DNA from: Capra hircus
Taxonomy: Eukaryota; Chordata; Mammalia; Artiodactyla; Bovidae
Length of the DNA stretch: 64,000 nucleotides
Direction of reading: 5' to 3'
NCBI RefSeq assembly: GCF_001704415.2
Contig: NC_030822.1
Span: 54,615,345 to 54,679,344, forward strand
This document shows, piece after piece, positions 46,554 to 58,247 of this stretch; the first letter of the stretch is position 1, and every line of letters begins with the position of its first letter. The position numbers and the translations under genes were made by a program. Under the pieces are notes generated by a model. That model was given only the letters and a program-made list of their open reading frames with translations, had not been told where the DNA came from and ran no database searches.

Positions 46554-46911
46554 AGGAAACCTAATTCTATGGTGGTTGTTCAGTTATACCTTTCAGAATT
46601 TTATGTATGGATGAAGCCTCCATAGCTTCTCTCAGTGCCAAAAAGTGGCTGATAAATGATGTTGAATTCTTTGTGAATCTCACCAGTCTCAACAGAATTT
46701 CTGATTCTGGGTAACAGGAATTTTCTCTGTTTAATTTCTGTAGAAAATAACCACTTAGGAATAGTCCACTCTCAATTTTGTGTAACAGTGAAAAGAAATT
46801 CTTCTCTGAATGATACAGAACAATGACTCACCAAAACTATCTCTTGGAATTAATAATGTAATCACAATACACCCGTAAATACTCATAGAAGCGTGTTTAA
46901 ACAGTCCCATT
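46554..46911. repeat. Direct duplication, copy A (358 bp)
   Basis: It matches 47691-48048 with equal length and same orientation; I count roughly 15 substitutions and two compensating 1-bp indels, about 95% identity. I recognise no repeat family in it. The spacer between the copies is 779 bp. Both edges are sharp. Confidence 0.93.
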
Positions 46912-47690
46912 CAGCCTTCCTTTTCATTACTCCTTCTCCCCTCATTGTGGTTTAGCCTGACTAATCTATTTGCAACACATCTGCAATCTTAGTACAAAAC
47001 TTATACAGAGAGCCTCAACTTGGAAAAGGGGGCAGGGTGAGCGGGGATTTCATATTTCATCTCCAAAGTATATAGATATATTTCTTTAAAGAACATAGCA
47101 GTCATTTTTCAGGTTGACTCATATAATTTAATGAAGTGGGGTTAGATAACCTTGAGCTTCCTCCATAGGAATAGTGTTTAAACACTTAAAGGAAAAATTC
47201 AGTAGGACAGGGGCTTTGGGGACAGGGAGTGGAAGCATGGTTGGCATATGACCCAGTCAGTAAGCCAACTGAGAAGAGAGAGGAGTCCCACAGTAAGCTG
47301 AAACAATGTCTGGTAGTGTCACAGGCACCGTTCTTAGGGACAGGAAGAGGGTGTTTAGGTGGAGAGAAAATTAAGGTTTTGGCATTCTCTCAGCAGGTCT
47401 CGCACACTTCACCTCCAGTACCCATGAGAACATAGCAGCCTAGCCCTCTTGTCTCTAGTTTATCAGCTCTCTCTGTGAACGGCACACCTGTCACAGCTTT
47501 TGTGCCAGGACGGGAGAAGTTCGATTTCCCATCCCATTATTCTGTTGTGGAGAAGAATCTCTAAACGTTCTGTATGGATGCTGAGTGTACTGTAGGTATT
47601 TGGAAAGGGGAAGGGAAGGAGTAAATTCCAAGTGCAGTGAAGCCTCATTTTGCTTCCCTTTCTTTCCTTCCTTCTCTAATCTTCAGAAAT
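46912..47690. other. Spacer between the duplicated copies
   Basis: No gene or known repeat recognised. It is pyrimidine-rich just after copy A (46916-46945) and just before copy B (47652-47682). No primer-binding site could be identified. Confidence 0.5.
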
Positions 47691-48048
47691 AGGAAACCTA
47701 ATTCTATGGTGGTGGTTCAGTTATACGTTTCAGAATTTTATGTATGGATGAAGCCTCCTTAGCTTCTCTCAGTGCCAAACGTGGCTGATAAATGATGTTG
47801 AATTCTTTGTGAATCTCACCAGTCTCAACAGAATTTCTGATTCTGGGTAACAGGAATTTTCTCTGTTTAATTTCTGTAGAAAATAACCACTTAGGAATAG
47901 TCCACTCTCAATTTTGTGTAACATTGGAAAGAAATTCTTCTCTGAATGGTACAAAACAATGACTCACCCAAAACTACCTCTTGGAATTAATAATGTAATC
48001 ATAACACACCCGTAAATACTCATGTAAGCATGCTTAAACAGTCCCATT
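47691..48048. repeat. Direct duplication, copy B (358 bp)
   Basis: Second copy of 46554-46911, offset by exactly 1137 bp at both ends. The differences cluster toward the right end ('catgtaagcatgctt' against 'catagaagcgtgttt'). Confidence 0.93.
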
Positions 48049-48273
48049 GGGAAGCCTGTCTGGAGGAGGCTTTTTGGAGATTGGGCTTCCATGGTAGAAG
48101 CCTCTCTGCCCTGTTCCCTTGATGCTGGTGTGGCCTTTTCTCAGGGCAGCCAGAATCAGCCTCTTTGGGGATAAACTAATAGCAGCTGTTGTCATTAGTG
48201 TTATTCTAAAATTTTCATGATTTTAATATAAGTTTTCCCCCCCAAATGCATCTTCAGTTTATGGGCTTTGCAT

Positions 48274-48502
48274 GCACACATGCATGCTCAGTCACTTTAG
48301 TTGTGTCTGACTCTTCCAGACACTGTGGACTGTAGCCCGCCAGGCTCCTCTGTCCATGGAATTAATTCTCCAGGCAAGAATACTGGAGTGGGTTGCCATG
48401 CCCTCCTCCAGGGGATCTTCCCGACCCAGGGATAGAACCCGCATCTTCTGCTTTTCCTGCATTGCACGCAGATTCTTTACCACTGAGTCACCAGGGAAGC
48501 CC
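48274..48502 (-). mobile_element. Bov-tA SINE
   Basis: Minus-strand copy from 'catgcatgctcagtcactttag' to 'ccactgagtcaccagggaagccc'. It has an extra 'ttaatt' in the 'ggaattaattctccagg' area. Confidence 0.9.
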
Positions 48503-49085
48503 AAATAAAGTTTTGTAGGATTGATTATACTAATCTAGAAGTTGAGAAACAAAAGTGGTACCGATTCAGCATTAAAACACAATAACTGAATAAAACATTC
48601 TTGAGGAGTAGGTGAACATCCAGTTGGATAAAATTTTCGATAAGTATGCTAAGATTGATGGCCTATAAGCAGTTGTGACTCTTATGGTGTTTATGTAAAG
48701 GTACATTTTCTACAATAAATTTTGATTTTATCCTTTATAGTTTCTTAAAAATACTGACTCATATCTTTGTCTTCCTACCCTTAGTTAGTCTGATTTTGGA
48801 ATAGATTATTTTTGGGTTGCTTTATGTGGATTTGGTATAATTGCAGACTAATAAAATGCTTCAGGAAAGTAATTTTGCTAAAAATTTAAACCTTTTGTAA
48901 TTAAGTTTTCTTGTTCAGAAGCCATAACAACTTGATGGATTTGGTTTTTTGTTTATTTAATCAAACATTTTAGTTTCCTTACTTTGTGTGTTAACTGTAT
49001 AGAATTAAGCCCCTTGCCAACAGGATTTTGAAGTAATTTTGAAACTTGGAAGTGTGTGTATACATACACACACACACAAACATGC
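48503..49085. other. Unassigned AT-rich sequence
   Basis: No repeat recognised except the (GT)n/(AC)n patch at about 49051-49080. Confidence 0.5.
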
Positions 49086-49087
49086 AT

Positions 49088-49198
49088 GTATATTTTGACT
49101 ACACCTCATGGCATGTGGGATCTTAGTTCCTTGATTAGGGGTTGAACCCCTTGCACTGAAGTGGTGGAGTTTTAACTACTGGACCACCAGGGAAGTTC
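49088..49198 (-). mobile_element. CHR-type SINE fragment
   Basis: Antisense 5' part of CHR: 'atggcatgtgggatcttag', 'gggttgaaccccttgcactg', 'ctactggaccaccagggaag'. The other half is missing. Confidence 0.7.
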
Positions 49199-49415
49199 CG
49201 AGATTGATATACTTTGTAAAGAAACCGTAGTGTCATTTTAGGTAGAAAAGGCTCTTGGGGAAGTATGCATGTTGCATACATGTTTAGTGTGCTTAATTGA
49301 ATCCCAGGTTTTGACTCCTCATAGAGAATGTGAATTGGTTTTTTATAGGTTTGCCTTTTCTTCCTTTGCTTCTTTATTAACATGAGTTTGCAAGTAGGAA
49401 ACATTGAGAGTTTAG

Positions 49416-49600
49416 AGTCAGAAAATACTGGGTTCAAAATTCTAGCTTAATGTTAGGCCAGTTACTTAACCTTTCTCAGCCTCAGATTCCTCAGCTGTAA
49501 AATGGGATAATTTACTTACCTCTTGGAACTTTTGTAGGGATTAAACCAGAAAAAAAAAAAAAAGCACATAGCAGTAAATGTCAGTTTATTTTCCTTTGGC
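49416..49600 (+). repeat. MIR SINE remnant
   Basis: Sense MIR: 'gagtcagaaaatactgggttcaaaattc', 'ccagttacttaacctttctcagcctcagattcc', 'gtaaaatgggataa'. An A-run sits within its 3' part. Confidence 0.8.
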
Positions 49601-50043
49601 AGTCATTTAGGCTTAAGGTTTGCATTTTCTACTTGTTTTGGAATAAATCCAATTTTTATGATTATAGTTCAGGATTTTTTTTCAAAGTCAGGCTTTTTTA
49701 AAAAATGTCTTTCTCCCTCCCAGCTTATAAAACTGGGTTTTCTGTCTGCCAAACATCTTTCTTTCTGTTGGGATATAGCTGCTTTACAATGTTGTAAACA
49801 TGTTTCTTTCTAAAATGTTTTCCATAAGTGATAGATTAGTTATTGAAAAGAAGAAGGTATGTATGTTTTTTTAGCGAGGAAGATTGAACAACGTGACAGT
49901 ACACTGAATTCATATTCTAAACTCTTAAGAGTTTGCCTAAAGTTAAATTTCTAGGAAAAATTCTCATAGTCTGAAAATTATTATGATACACCAGAACATA
50001 ATTTTGAGTCCTGGGGGTGCAAGAAGCTGTACAGATTATGTTG

Positions 50044-50467
50044 CTTAGTTCAGTAGCTCCATCGTGTCTGACTCTTTGCGACCCCATGGACTGCAGCACA
50101 CCAGGCTTCCCTGTCCATCACCAACTCCCAGAGCTTAGTCAAACTCATGCCCATTGAGTCAGTGATGCCATCCAACCATCTCATCCTCTGTCGTCCCCTT
50201 CTCCTCCCACCTTCAATCATTCCCAGCATCAGGGTCTTTTCCAGGGAGTCAGATCTTCACATCAGGTGGCCAAAGTATTGGAGTTTCAGCTTTAGCATCA
50301 GTGAAACATCCAGGACTGATTTCCTTTAGGATGGACTGGTTTGATCTCCTCGCTGGCCAAGGGACTCTCAAGAGTCTTCTCTAACACCACAGTTCAAAAG
50401 CATCAGCGCTTCAGCCCTCAACTTTATAGTCCAACTCTCACATCCATACATGCCCACTAGAAAAACC
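50044..50467 (-). mobile_element. BovB LINE 3' fragment
   Basis: Minus-strand BovB from 'ttcagtagctccatcgtgtctg' to 'catgcccactagaaaaacc', moderately diverged. A small deletion replaces the usual 'gtccttccaatgaat' with 'gtgaaacatcc'. Confidence 0.9.
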
Positions 50468-51950
50468 AGTTGCTTAGGACCCACACAATTGCTGTGAATA
50501 GACGTACACTGGCACGTGCCCTACATATATATATCCTCTCCCTCAACCCTGAGTATTCAATACAGATTTATTGATTCTGATTGATGTGCAATGGGAGAGT
50601 AGTTTTGGTGAATAGAAAGCTAGCAGGCTTATATTAAATGTCAGTATGTCAGAATATTTAGTTTACCAGATAATTATTTTTCATCCTTTTGCTTTCAGTA
50701 GGAAGCCAGTGTTATAATATAATAGAAGAAACGCCAAAGGGAACACTGTAGGTTTGACAGGGTGGTGGTAAATTATGGATGATAATCCAGTGTTGAGGCT
50801 TATAAAAAGAACGCAATTCCAGGTTCTTTCTTTCAGTGAATTCATTGGTCTGCCCTTGTTGATGGCTTTGCTAGGACTCCTTTCAAATCAGTTCATTTTC
50901 CTTTATGGTAATTGTGTAATGTTCCATAACAAGATTAATCTGAGACAAGGGCTTTTCTGTGAAAGTTGCTGTTTTCATTTTTGGGGAAAAAATAGAACAG
51001 AGTGCCAACTGTGCATTTTTCTTATCCAGTCTCCAGGTGAGGGGTTAGGATAGCCTGAACCAGAATACTCTGTATTTGCAAAAACAACAGTTCCTACCCC
51101 ACCAAAGTGTTTTACATTTCACTGTTTCACATTGTGAAGATCTTGGGTTCTGTTCTTTTAACTCTGTTCTCTTTTTACTTCCCACTTTCACTCACTTCCC
51201 TCCTTCATGGTTTAATATAAAGAGCCTTTCTTTGTCTTGAGTACACTTTGAGTGGAGTACTTAGGGGAGACTTCAAATCAGTCCTCCCGCAAGGTTGACC
51301 ACAACGCTTGATAGTAGAGCTCACTGGATTCTGCTTCTGGCTCGGAATGGAGTCTCTGCCCATTTATGATGAAAACTAACAGTCCATAAGAAGCATCCGT
51401 TGAGTCTTCTCCTTTACCTTTACTTAATAAAGTTCTGTTAGTTTCACGTCATGCTGGTTTTGCATTTTATATTCCATTTTTTACAGATCCTAACCCAGTT
51501 GTGCCGAAGAACAAGCGAGGGTTCTGTATTCTAATTCATTGGTCCTCTGCATGAGTGAGTGTGTGCATGTCTGTGTTAGCAGTTGACTCTAAATGAAAGT
51601 ACAGACCTAAGTACTTGAGCTTGAGCAAAGTTCAAGGAACACTGTATTTACTCATTAATCAGCCTCTGCTTTCTGCTCCCCTCCCTCCCTCCCTCCCTTC
51701 CTCCTCTGCTTTATTGTGGCATCATGATTCTTCCTTGCTGAATGCATTTTCATTCCCCTGTTGCCTCATCCTAACCCCACAGTGGGGATGAATGACATGC
51801 ATACCGTGTCAGGTATCCTGACTGATGCTGATTAAACATCGTTCCTAGGGCCATTTTAGACGGGATGGTTGTGTAAGTATCATGTTCTTGGGGTTATGAT
51901 ATTTTGTGTTATCAAAAGCAGCGAAAAATGATAATATAAAATAAGATTTT
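50468..51950. other. Unassigned 1.5 kb with one splice-flanked frame
   Basis: An open frame spans 50775-51050; within it 50837-51036 is preceded by a good acceptor 'ttctttctttcag' and followed by a strong donor CAG|GTGAGG. I do not recognise the translation. A (CCCT)n tract lies at 51680-51700. No repeat named. Confidence 0.4.
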
Positions 51951-51954
51951 TAAT

Positions 51955-52145
51955 ATGTACCACATAAAGTACATGCTCTTGTTTATTCTTCTGTCAGTTT
52001 GTGAAGTAGATATTACTATACCCACTTTAGAGATAATTAAATCAAGGTGGTTGCTCCAGAATTCCCAGTTTTAGTGAATGACTTAGCTGGATTCAAACTC
52101 CAGTGGTTTGGACTCAGAATCAATGCACTGACCACTGTCGAGTCT
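51955..52145 (-). repeat. MIR SINE remnant
   Basis: Antisense MIR: 'tatacccactttagagataattaaatcaagg', 'gacttagctggattcaaactccagtgg'. Confidence 0.65.
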
Positions 52146-52149
52146 GTAG

Positions 52150-53250
52150 GATACTGACTCTGAACTTGGCACTGTCTGTTTATAAGAAACATTCAGGTTC
52201 TGGCCCGCATAGTGTTCCTTATTATCTTTTGCAGTTTAAGGTTAATTTCTGAACCACTTGGTGCTTAGTTTTACAAGTTATAATAGTGGTAGTAGTTCTT
52301 AATGTTAATATAATAGAACTAGGGCTCGTGGTACCGTGGACTTTTGTAGTTTGAAAATGAATCTCTTCCATTAATGAATATCTCTGTGTTAGAATTGGTA
52401 AGAAAACTGAAAACTAGAAAACTCGCTCCAAATATGCTATTGTAGAAACATTAAATTCTCTATTAATGCAATTATCTAAGAGATCCTCTAAAAATATTAG
52501 TAAAAGAAAGCGGAGCTTTCTTGATTTTTAAACTTAGTTTCATCTCAGACAGATTACAAGATTGCTCTTTCTGAATTAGGGAGGTTTCCCTGTTCTTTCA
52601 AGTATTCCTCATTCTTCCTGTTGTCTTGAGAAGATGCTACCTTGTTTTCACTGAGCATAGTTTTACTCCTCTGAAATTGATATTTCACCTGATATGTACT
52701 CACTCTTTTTCCTGGAGGAAGTAGTAACTTCATGAGGTTTCAAAGTCACTAATTTAATGAGACTGGAAAATAGGATCTTTAAGCCAGTATGAGTAACAGC
52801 AGGTTTCCATATGGTGGGGATGATAGTCATTTATGTCTTTTTCCTTGTAAACTTGCACCCTTTCATTGAGTACTTGCATTTTATTTTAAAGGGTGTTTTA
52901 AACTTGAAACCCATTTCGCTATATAGCTGGCTGAAGTTGCATTTCTCTGGGATTCCAGTATTGGCTCGTGAAGGTTAGTGTGTGGAGGGCTGCGTTCCTT
53001 ACCATTGGGCTGTGATATCTGAAAATGTCCACTTTTAAAGGAGAGTTTCCTAAATGGAACAGGCATTTCTCTGAGTTGAGTAGACTCAAAAACCGGACAG
53101 TTTTTGGAGGGTCTTGAGATTTCTCAATGATCTTGTTTACTTTAGCTTTCCACAAGTCTTATGTTTGTTGGCCAAGAAACACATCAGTGAAAGAAAGGCA
53201 AGTGGAGCCCAGGAATGTAAGAGAGAAAATGTGGACCATGAGATAGTGTC
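52150..53250. other. Unassigned 1.1 kb
   Basis: No repeat or gene recognised. Confidence 0.5.
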
Positions 53251-53254
53251 CTTT

Positions 53255-53445
53255 AAAAAATTTTTTTATTGGCGCATAGTTGATTTACAGTGTTGTGTTA
53301 GTTTCAGGTATACAGCAAAGTGAATCAGTTATACACATATGCATTCTTTTTTTCTTTAATTCTTTCCCCATATAGGCCATTATAGAGTATGAGTAGAGGT
53401 CCCAGTGCTAAACATCAGATTCTTACTCATTATCTGTTTTATGTC
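53255..53445 (-). mobile_element. L1 LINE 3' end
   Basis: Antisense L1 3' UTR starting with 'tttttttattggcgcatagttgatttacagtgttgtg' type sequence and continuing through 'gtatacagcaaagtgaatcag'. It is related to the copy at 44130. Confidence 0.8.
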
Positions 53446-53650
53446 TAGCAGTGTGGCTCAGACTGGTAAAGAATCGGCCTGCGATGTGGGAGACCTGGGT
53501 TCAGTCCCTGGGTTGGGAAGAGCCCCTGGAGAAGGGAACAGCTACCCACTCCGGTATTCTGGCCTGGTGAATTCTACAGACAGAGGAGGCTGGCAGACTA
53601 CAGTCCCTGGGCCTGCAGGGAGCAGGACACAACTGAGTGGCTTTCACCCT
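53446..53650 (+). mobile_element. Bov-tA SINE
   Basis: Sense copy directly abutting the L1 3' end. It starts 'agcagtgtggctcagactgg' and ends 'gcaggacacaactgagtggc'. G/C-rich substitutions are unusually frequent for this family. Confidence 0.85.
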
Positions 53651-53823
53651 CACTTTTCAGTGTGTGTGTATCAATGCCTGGTTCCCTTACCTCTCCCTTC
53701 CCCTTTCAGCCTGGGTGCCATCATTCAGTGACCTTACCTGTCTAAGCTTAACTGAGGACAAGCTCCAGTCTTCACTAGTTCAGACTAGCTTAATTCAGCT
53801 TGTATTTTATCAATTTTGTTCCT

Positions 53824-54143
53824 TAAACATTTTTTTAAAATTTATTCATGGCTGTGCTGGGTCTTTGTTGCTGCCCAAGCTTTTCTCTAGCTGTGGCGAG
53901 CAGGAACTGCTGTGTTTGCGGGGTGCAGGCTTCTTGTTGGGGTGCCTTCCCTGTGGAGCTCGGGCTGTGGGTGCGCAGGCCTCAGTGGCGGCGGCTCTGG
54001 GCTCTCAGAGCACAGGCTCAGCAGCTGTGGTGCACGGGCCGTGTGGCTCCGTGACATGTGGCGTCTTCCTGGACCAGGGATCAAACCCATGTCCCCTGCA
54101 CTGGCAGGCAGACTCTTTACCACTGGGCCGCCAGGGGAGCCCG
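53824..54143 (-). mobile_element. CHR-type SINE
   Basis: Antisense CHR: 'tattcatggctgtgctgggtc', 'gctgtggcgagcaggaactg', 'ccaccactgggccgccagggg' in similar form. Imperfect flanking repeats (TCAATTTTGTT and TCAATTTGTTT) suggest its target duplication. It is GC-rich and yields several chance frames. Confidence 0.85.
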
Positions 54144-54489
54144 TCAATTTGTTTCTAATCAGTGGGTGATAGGAAGTTGCTTGGAGAGGATTTTTAATGT
54201 ACACAGCTCCTATGGTAGCATTTTGTTATTTAATAAATACCTTAGTCTGATTTCTTCATTTACTTTTCCTTCTCCACCATTTCTCTAGATGCCCAGATGA
54301 AGACAATATCACATTTAATCACAGTTTAGCATTTTGAACATTAGACTCTCAGCTTGGATTGTTTCAGTTCAATTTCCCAAAATATGAATTCTCCAAAAAG
54401 AGGAAATTTATAACCTCCTGTGATGTTTACCTACCTAAAGCAATAGAACAGATATATTGAGAAAATTTAAATAATAGTAAGAATAGCTG

Positions 54490-54698
54490 TATCCTTCCCT
54501 GGTGGCTCAGACAGTAGAGAATCTGCCTGCAGTGCAGGAGGCCAGGGTTTGATCCCTAGTTTGAGAATATCCCCTGGAGGAGGGAATGGCTACCCACTCC
54601 AGTATTCTTGCCTGGGAAAGCCCATGGACAGAGGAGCCTGGCGGGCTATAGTCTGTGGGGTGGCAAAGAGTCTGACACAACTGAGTAACTAACACATA
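54490..54698 (+). mobile_element. Bov-tA SINE
   Basis: Sense copy from 'ccttccctggtggctcagac' to 'gtctgacacaactgagtaac'. Confidence 0.9.
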
Positions 54699-54751
54699 TA
54701 CATGCACACACACAGAGTGCTTACTGTTATACATGGCATTGTTTTGAATAT

Positions 54752-54941
54752 GGACTTCCTTGGTGACTCAGACGGTAAAAGAATCTGCCTTCCATACAGG
54801 AGACCTGAGTTTGATCCCTGGGTTGGGAAGATCCTCTGAAGAAGGAAATAGCAACCTACTCCAGTATCCTTGCCTGGAGAATTCCATGGACAGAGGAGTC
54901 TGGCAGGCTACAGTCCATGGGTTTGCAAAGAGTCCAGACCC
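54752..54941 (+). mobile_element. Bov-tA SINE
   Basis: Sense copy from 'ggacttccttggtgactcag' to 'gtttgcaaagagtccagacccg'; the tail is cut short where the MIR remnant begins. Confidence 0.88.
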
Positions 54942-55445
54942 GTGTTTAATCCTAATAACAACCCTATAAGCTGGGTACTGTTCTGTGCTGTGCTTAGTTG
55001 CTCATTTGTGTCTGACTCTTTGTGACCCCATGGACTGTAGCCAGGCTCCTCTGGCTATGGAGATTCTCTAGGCAAGAATACTGAAGTGGGTAGACATTCC
55101 CTTCTCCAGGGAATCTTCCCAACCCAGGGATCAAACCCAGGTCTCCCACATTGCAGTCAGATTCTTTACCGTCTGAGCCCCCAGGGAAGCCCGTGAATAC
55201 TGGAGTGGGTGGCCTAGCCCTTCTCCAGGGGATCTTCCTGACCCAGGAATCTGATTGGGATTGCCTGCATTTCAGTTGGATTCTTTACCAGATGAGCCAC
55301 CAGGGAAGCCCATAAGCTGGGTGCTTTTGTTATGTTCATTTTACGTTAAAAGAAACTGCTTTGAGATATTAAGCAAATTTTACAAAATGTAAAACTAGTT
55401 AAGTCATAGAGCTTGAGTTCTGAAGTAGATATCCCTGAGTCAAGC
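54942..55445 (-). repeat. MIR SINE remnant split by a SINE insertion
   Basis: Antisense MIR: 'ttaatcctaataacaaccctataagctgggt' on the left and, after the insertion, 'gttcattttacgttaaaagaaactg', 'gttaagtcatagagcttg' on the right. The pieces rejoin exactly when 54977-55311 and one repeat are removed. Confidence 0.8.
54977..55311 (-). mobile_element. Bov-tA SINE with partial tandem duplication
   Basis: One minus-strand SINE (about 54985-55191) is followed by a second, 3'-less copy (55192-55311) of the 5' half of the element. A single 11-bp repeat ATAAGCTGGGT lies at 54966-54976 and 55312-55322, enclosing both. So the 1.6-unit structure entered at once, or duplicated in place later. Confidence 0.88.
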
Positions 55446-56490
55446 CTTTCTTCTATGGTCTTATTCATGAAAGACTCATTAAACAGAGAGGAATGAGTGT
55501 TGGGCACATATAACTTGGTGATTCTATATAAATCTTGTCATATTTTGAATAGTGTAGACTTGATAAAATCTTTGTGAATTTCTCATCATTCCAGGAGACT
55601 CAGTGTAGCAAAAATCAATATCATGGGGAAAGAGATGTTAATGTAGTAGTCGGATTAATTCTTCTCTTTTTTTTTTTGGTTGTTGTTGTTGGTTATTCCT
55701 CTAGCAACTACTACAAAGGCAGCATTTACTTGACAAGTCATGTGTACTTAAGGCAGAACACTGACTGCTTTTCATGCTGGCAAATTTGTTCTTTACCAGT
55801 ACTGGCTACCTGTAAGGAATGTGAGCATGCTGGGTTTTAGAACAGGAAAAACACAACTTCCATCTCATTTCACAGTAGAGTTCACTTAGGGATACAGACT
55901 TTTTGGTGACAGTAGCTGGTACTTTCTGCTTGTTATTTCTGATACTTGCATAATGCTAACCTGGTAGATACTGTCAGATGACAAGCCTTCCTCCCACATG
56001 TTCTCCATAAAAGAACTGCTAGTGACAAGCATTTTATTATATTGAGAATTCTGCTTCATACTGTTTTAGGTTAAAGTGTATTTATCATGAAGCCAGTATT
56101 GTGGAATGTTCTTGTTTTCTTCTTCCAGAATGTGGCACTTTTTTCTCAGTAATGCATGTGCATTGTGAAAAAGTTGTTGCCCAGATGGACCCCAGTGAAA
56201 GTAACTTAAGTATGTAAATAGATTCTGCTTCTGTCTGGGGAAATGATCTAAGATAGATGCTATTCCCACCAACCCACCCCTCCCCCCCACACCCCCGCCT
56301 TGGGAGACTAATACTTCATCCCTATATTTGCAACTTACAGTCAGCATCTACTCTGGAGTCAGGAAGTTTTTAGATGTTACTATCATGTTCAGACTGTAGG
56401 CTTTACAAAGAGGGGAGGGGAATTTAGGATAGATGCAAAGGCAGGTTTGCAAAAGCATGCTAAGTTCTGGAAACTGTAAATGGCTTCATA
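55446..56490. other. Unassigned 1 kb
   Basis: A T-run with GTT repeats lies at 55667-55690 and a C-rich patch at 56269-56299. No gene or named repeat. Confidence 0.5.
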
Positions 56491-56499
56491 AGGTCAAAG

Positions 56500-57440
56500 C
56501 ATAATGACAGTGTGAGGAAGTGGCAGGCGATGAGAAAGATGGGTTAGCGGAGACCAGATATTGAAGGAGCTTTGAATTTTATGCTGAGGATTTTGGATTT
56601 GTTCCCATAGATGATGGGGAGACTTCTGATATTTCTTAAGAAGTGGGCAGATAGAATCAAATTTGCTTTTATTAATTCATGTGGCAACATGGAAGGTGGA
56701 TTGAAAGTGGGGGGACTATAAATTAGGAGATGCATTCATTATTAGGAGGCTGTTGTAATCATTCAAACAAGAAACAATGACCTGAATAAGGGAATTGTCC
56801 TAAGGGTGCAGAGAAAGGTGCGCTTTATTCATTCATTATTTGAGAAATGTTTATTAAGTCCCTGTTGTATATCAGACATAGAGTTAGTTGTACTTTGGGT
56901 TAACAGGGTGAGCAAGATAATGCCTTCAGGGAGCTTCCAGTCTAGGGGGAGATTTGACAAATAATAGGCAATTGCAGTTGTCAGATCCTGTAACAGGGAG
57001 CTTATGATAGCTTGGGACCTTAACCCATCCTCAAGGAGCAGGGAAACCTCTTTTAGAAAAGTCTAAGTGGAAGCTAAGTAAAGTTGTGCGAGATGTAGGA
57101 GTGGTGATTGGAAAGACAAAGTGATTCAGTTGAGGAAATAGTATCTGAAATAGTATCTGAAAGTGGCTGGAGTAGGCGAGAAAAAAACCTTAGCTTGTTT
57201 AGGGAACTATGGATCATTTAGTGTGGCTGAATTGTGGAGGGCAAGGAAGTGGGTTGTCAGAAATGAGGCCAGGGAATTAAACAGTCACCTTATAAATTAT
57301 GTGGAGGAGTTTGCTTACGAGCAAGTGAACTGTTTTAAGCTAGAGAGTGTCATGATCACATTAGATCTTCAGAAAAACCCCTCTGGCTGCTGTGTGGAGG
57401 ATTGGGAGAGGAGGAATAGAGTAGATAATAAGGAGGTGCC
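56500..57440 (-). repeat. Old L2-related repeats (tentative)
   Basis: Segments 56565-56800 ('gaattttatgctgaggattttgg', 'taggaggctgttgtaatc') and 57350-57430 ('cccctctggctgctgtgtggagg') read as L2 in antisense. Between them, 56825-56960 looks like another old widespread family ('gtccctgttgtatatcagacat'). Confidence 0.45.
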
Positions 57441-57448
57441 AGAGAGGT

Positions 57449-57478
57449 GGGGGGGGGGGGTTTGTTTGTTTGTTTGCT
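57449..57478. repeat. Poly-G run followed by (TTTG)n
   Basis: A run of twelve or so G then TTTG repeats; low-complexity sequence. Confidence 0.9.
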
Positions 57479-57979
57479 TTATTTTTTGAAGCAGAAGGAA
57501 GACTTCAAAGAAGGAAGTGGTCATTTTTGTCAGATGCCGCTGGCAAGTCATTAAGATAGAGACTAAGTATCTGCTGAATTTGGTATTAGTTGGTCAGTTG
57601 GTGACCTTTGTGAGGAGAATTTCAGCAGGGTAGCTGGAGTGGGAGGTCGATGGCAGGGAGTTGGGTATTAGCTAGGTGAGGAGGTGGCACTTGTCATAGG
57701 AGCTTTTCTGTGAGAAGATAAACTGCGGTTCGGAGAAAAGGGAAGAGGAAGGGCCAAATAACGATTGAAGTTGCTAATGAGATTGAAGACTATCTGTTGA
57801 TGTTACTGTAAGGGGAACAGTGAGGTAAGGGAGGATAATTAACAGTTTTTTGAGTGCTTGTTTGAACTTGTTAGTCATTTCTCAAAATTTTGCAGGACAA
57901 GTATTGTGATTGTTAGAAATTAGAAAAATCTGCCTAACGATGCAGATATTGGACTTTGCGACTTCAAGACTTGGAGTAG

Positions 57980-58247
57980 TTCTGCTGCTGCTGCGTCGCT
58001 TCAGTCGTGTCCGACTCTGTGCGACCCCGTAGACAGCAGCCCACCAGGCTCCTCCGTCCCTGGGATTCTCCAGGCAAGAACACTGGAGTGGGGTGCCATT
58101 TCCTTTTCCAATGCATGAAAGTGAAAGTGAAGTCACTCAGTCGTGTCGGACCCTTAGCGACCGCATGGACTGCAGCCCACCAGGCTGCTCCGTCATGGGA
58201 TTTTCCAGGCAGGAGTGCTGGAGTGGGGTGCCATTGCCTTCTCCATG
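57980..58247 (-). mobile_element. Bov-A2 SINE (dimeric)
   Basis: Minus-strand Bov-A2: one unit 'gctgctgcgtcgcttcagtcg' to 'gccatttccttttccaatgc', linker 'atgaaagtgaaagtgaag', second unit 'tcactcagtcgtgtcggac' to 'gccattgccttctcc'. CpGs are well preserved, so it is relatively young. Confidence 0.92.

Noticed and set aside
46554..48048. LTR-retroelement reading of the 358-bp duplicated copies
   Set aside because: No TG...CA termini, primer-binding site, target duplication or retroviral coding remnant was seen. Kept only as an alternative.
53637..54158. 173-codon plus-strand open frame
   Set aside because: Most of it is antisense CHR SINE, which is GC-rich and tends to stay open by chance.
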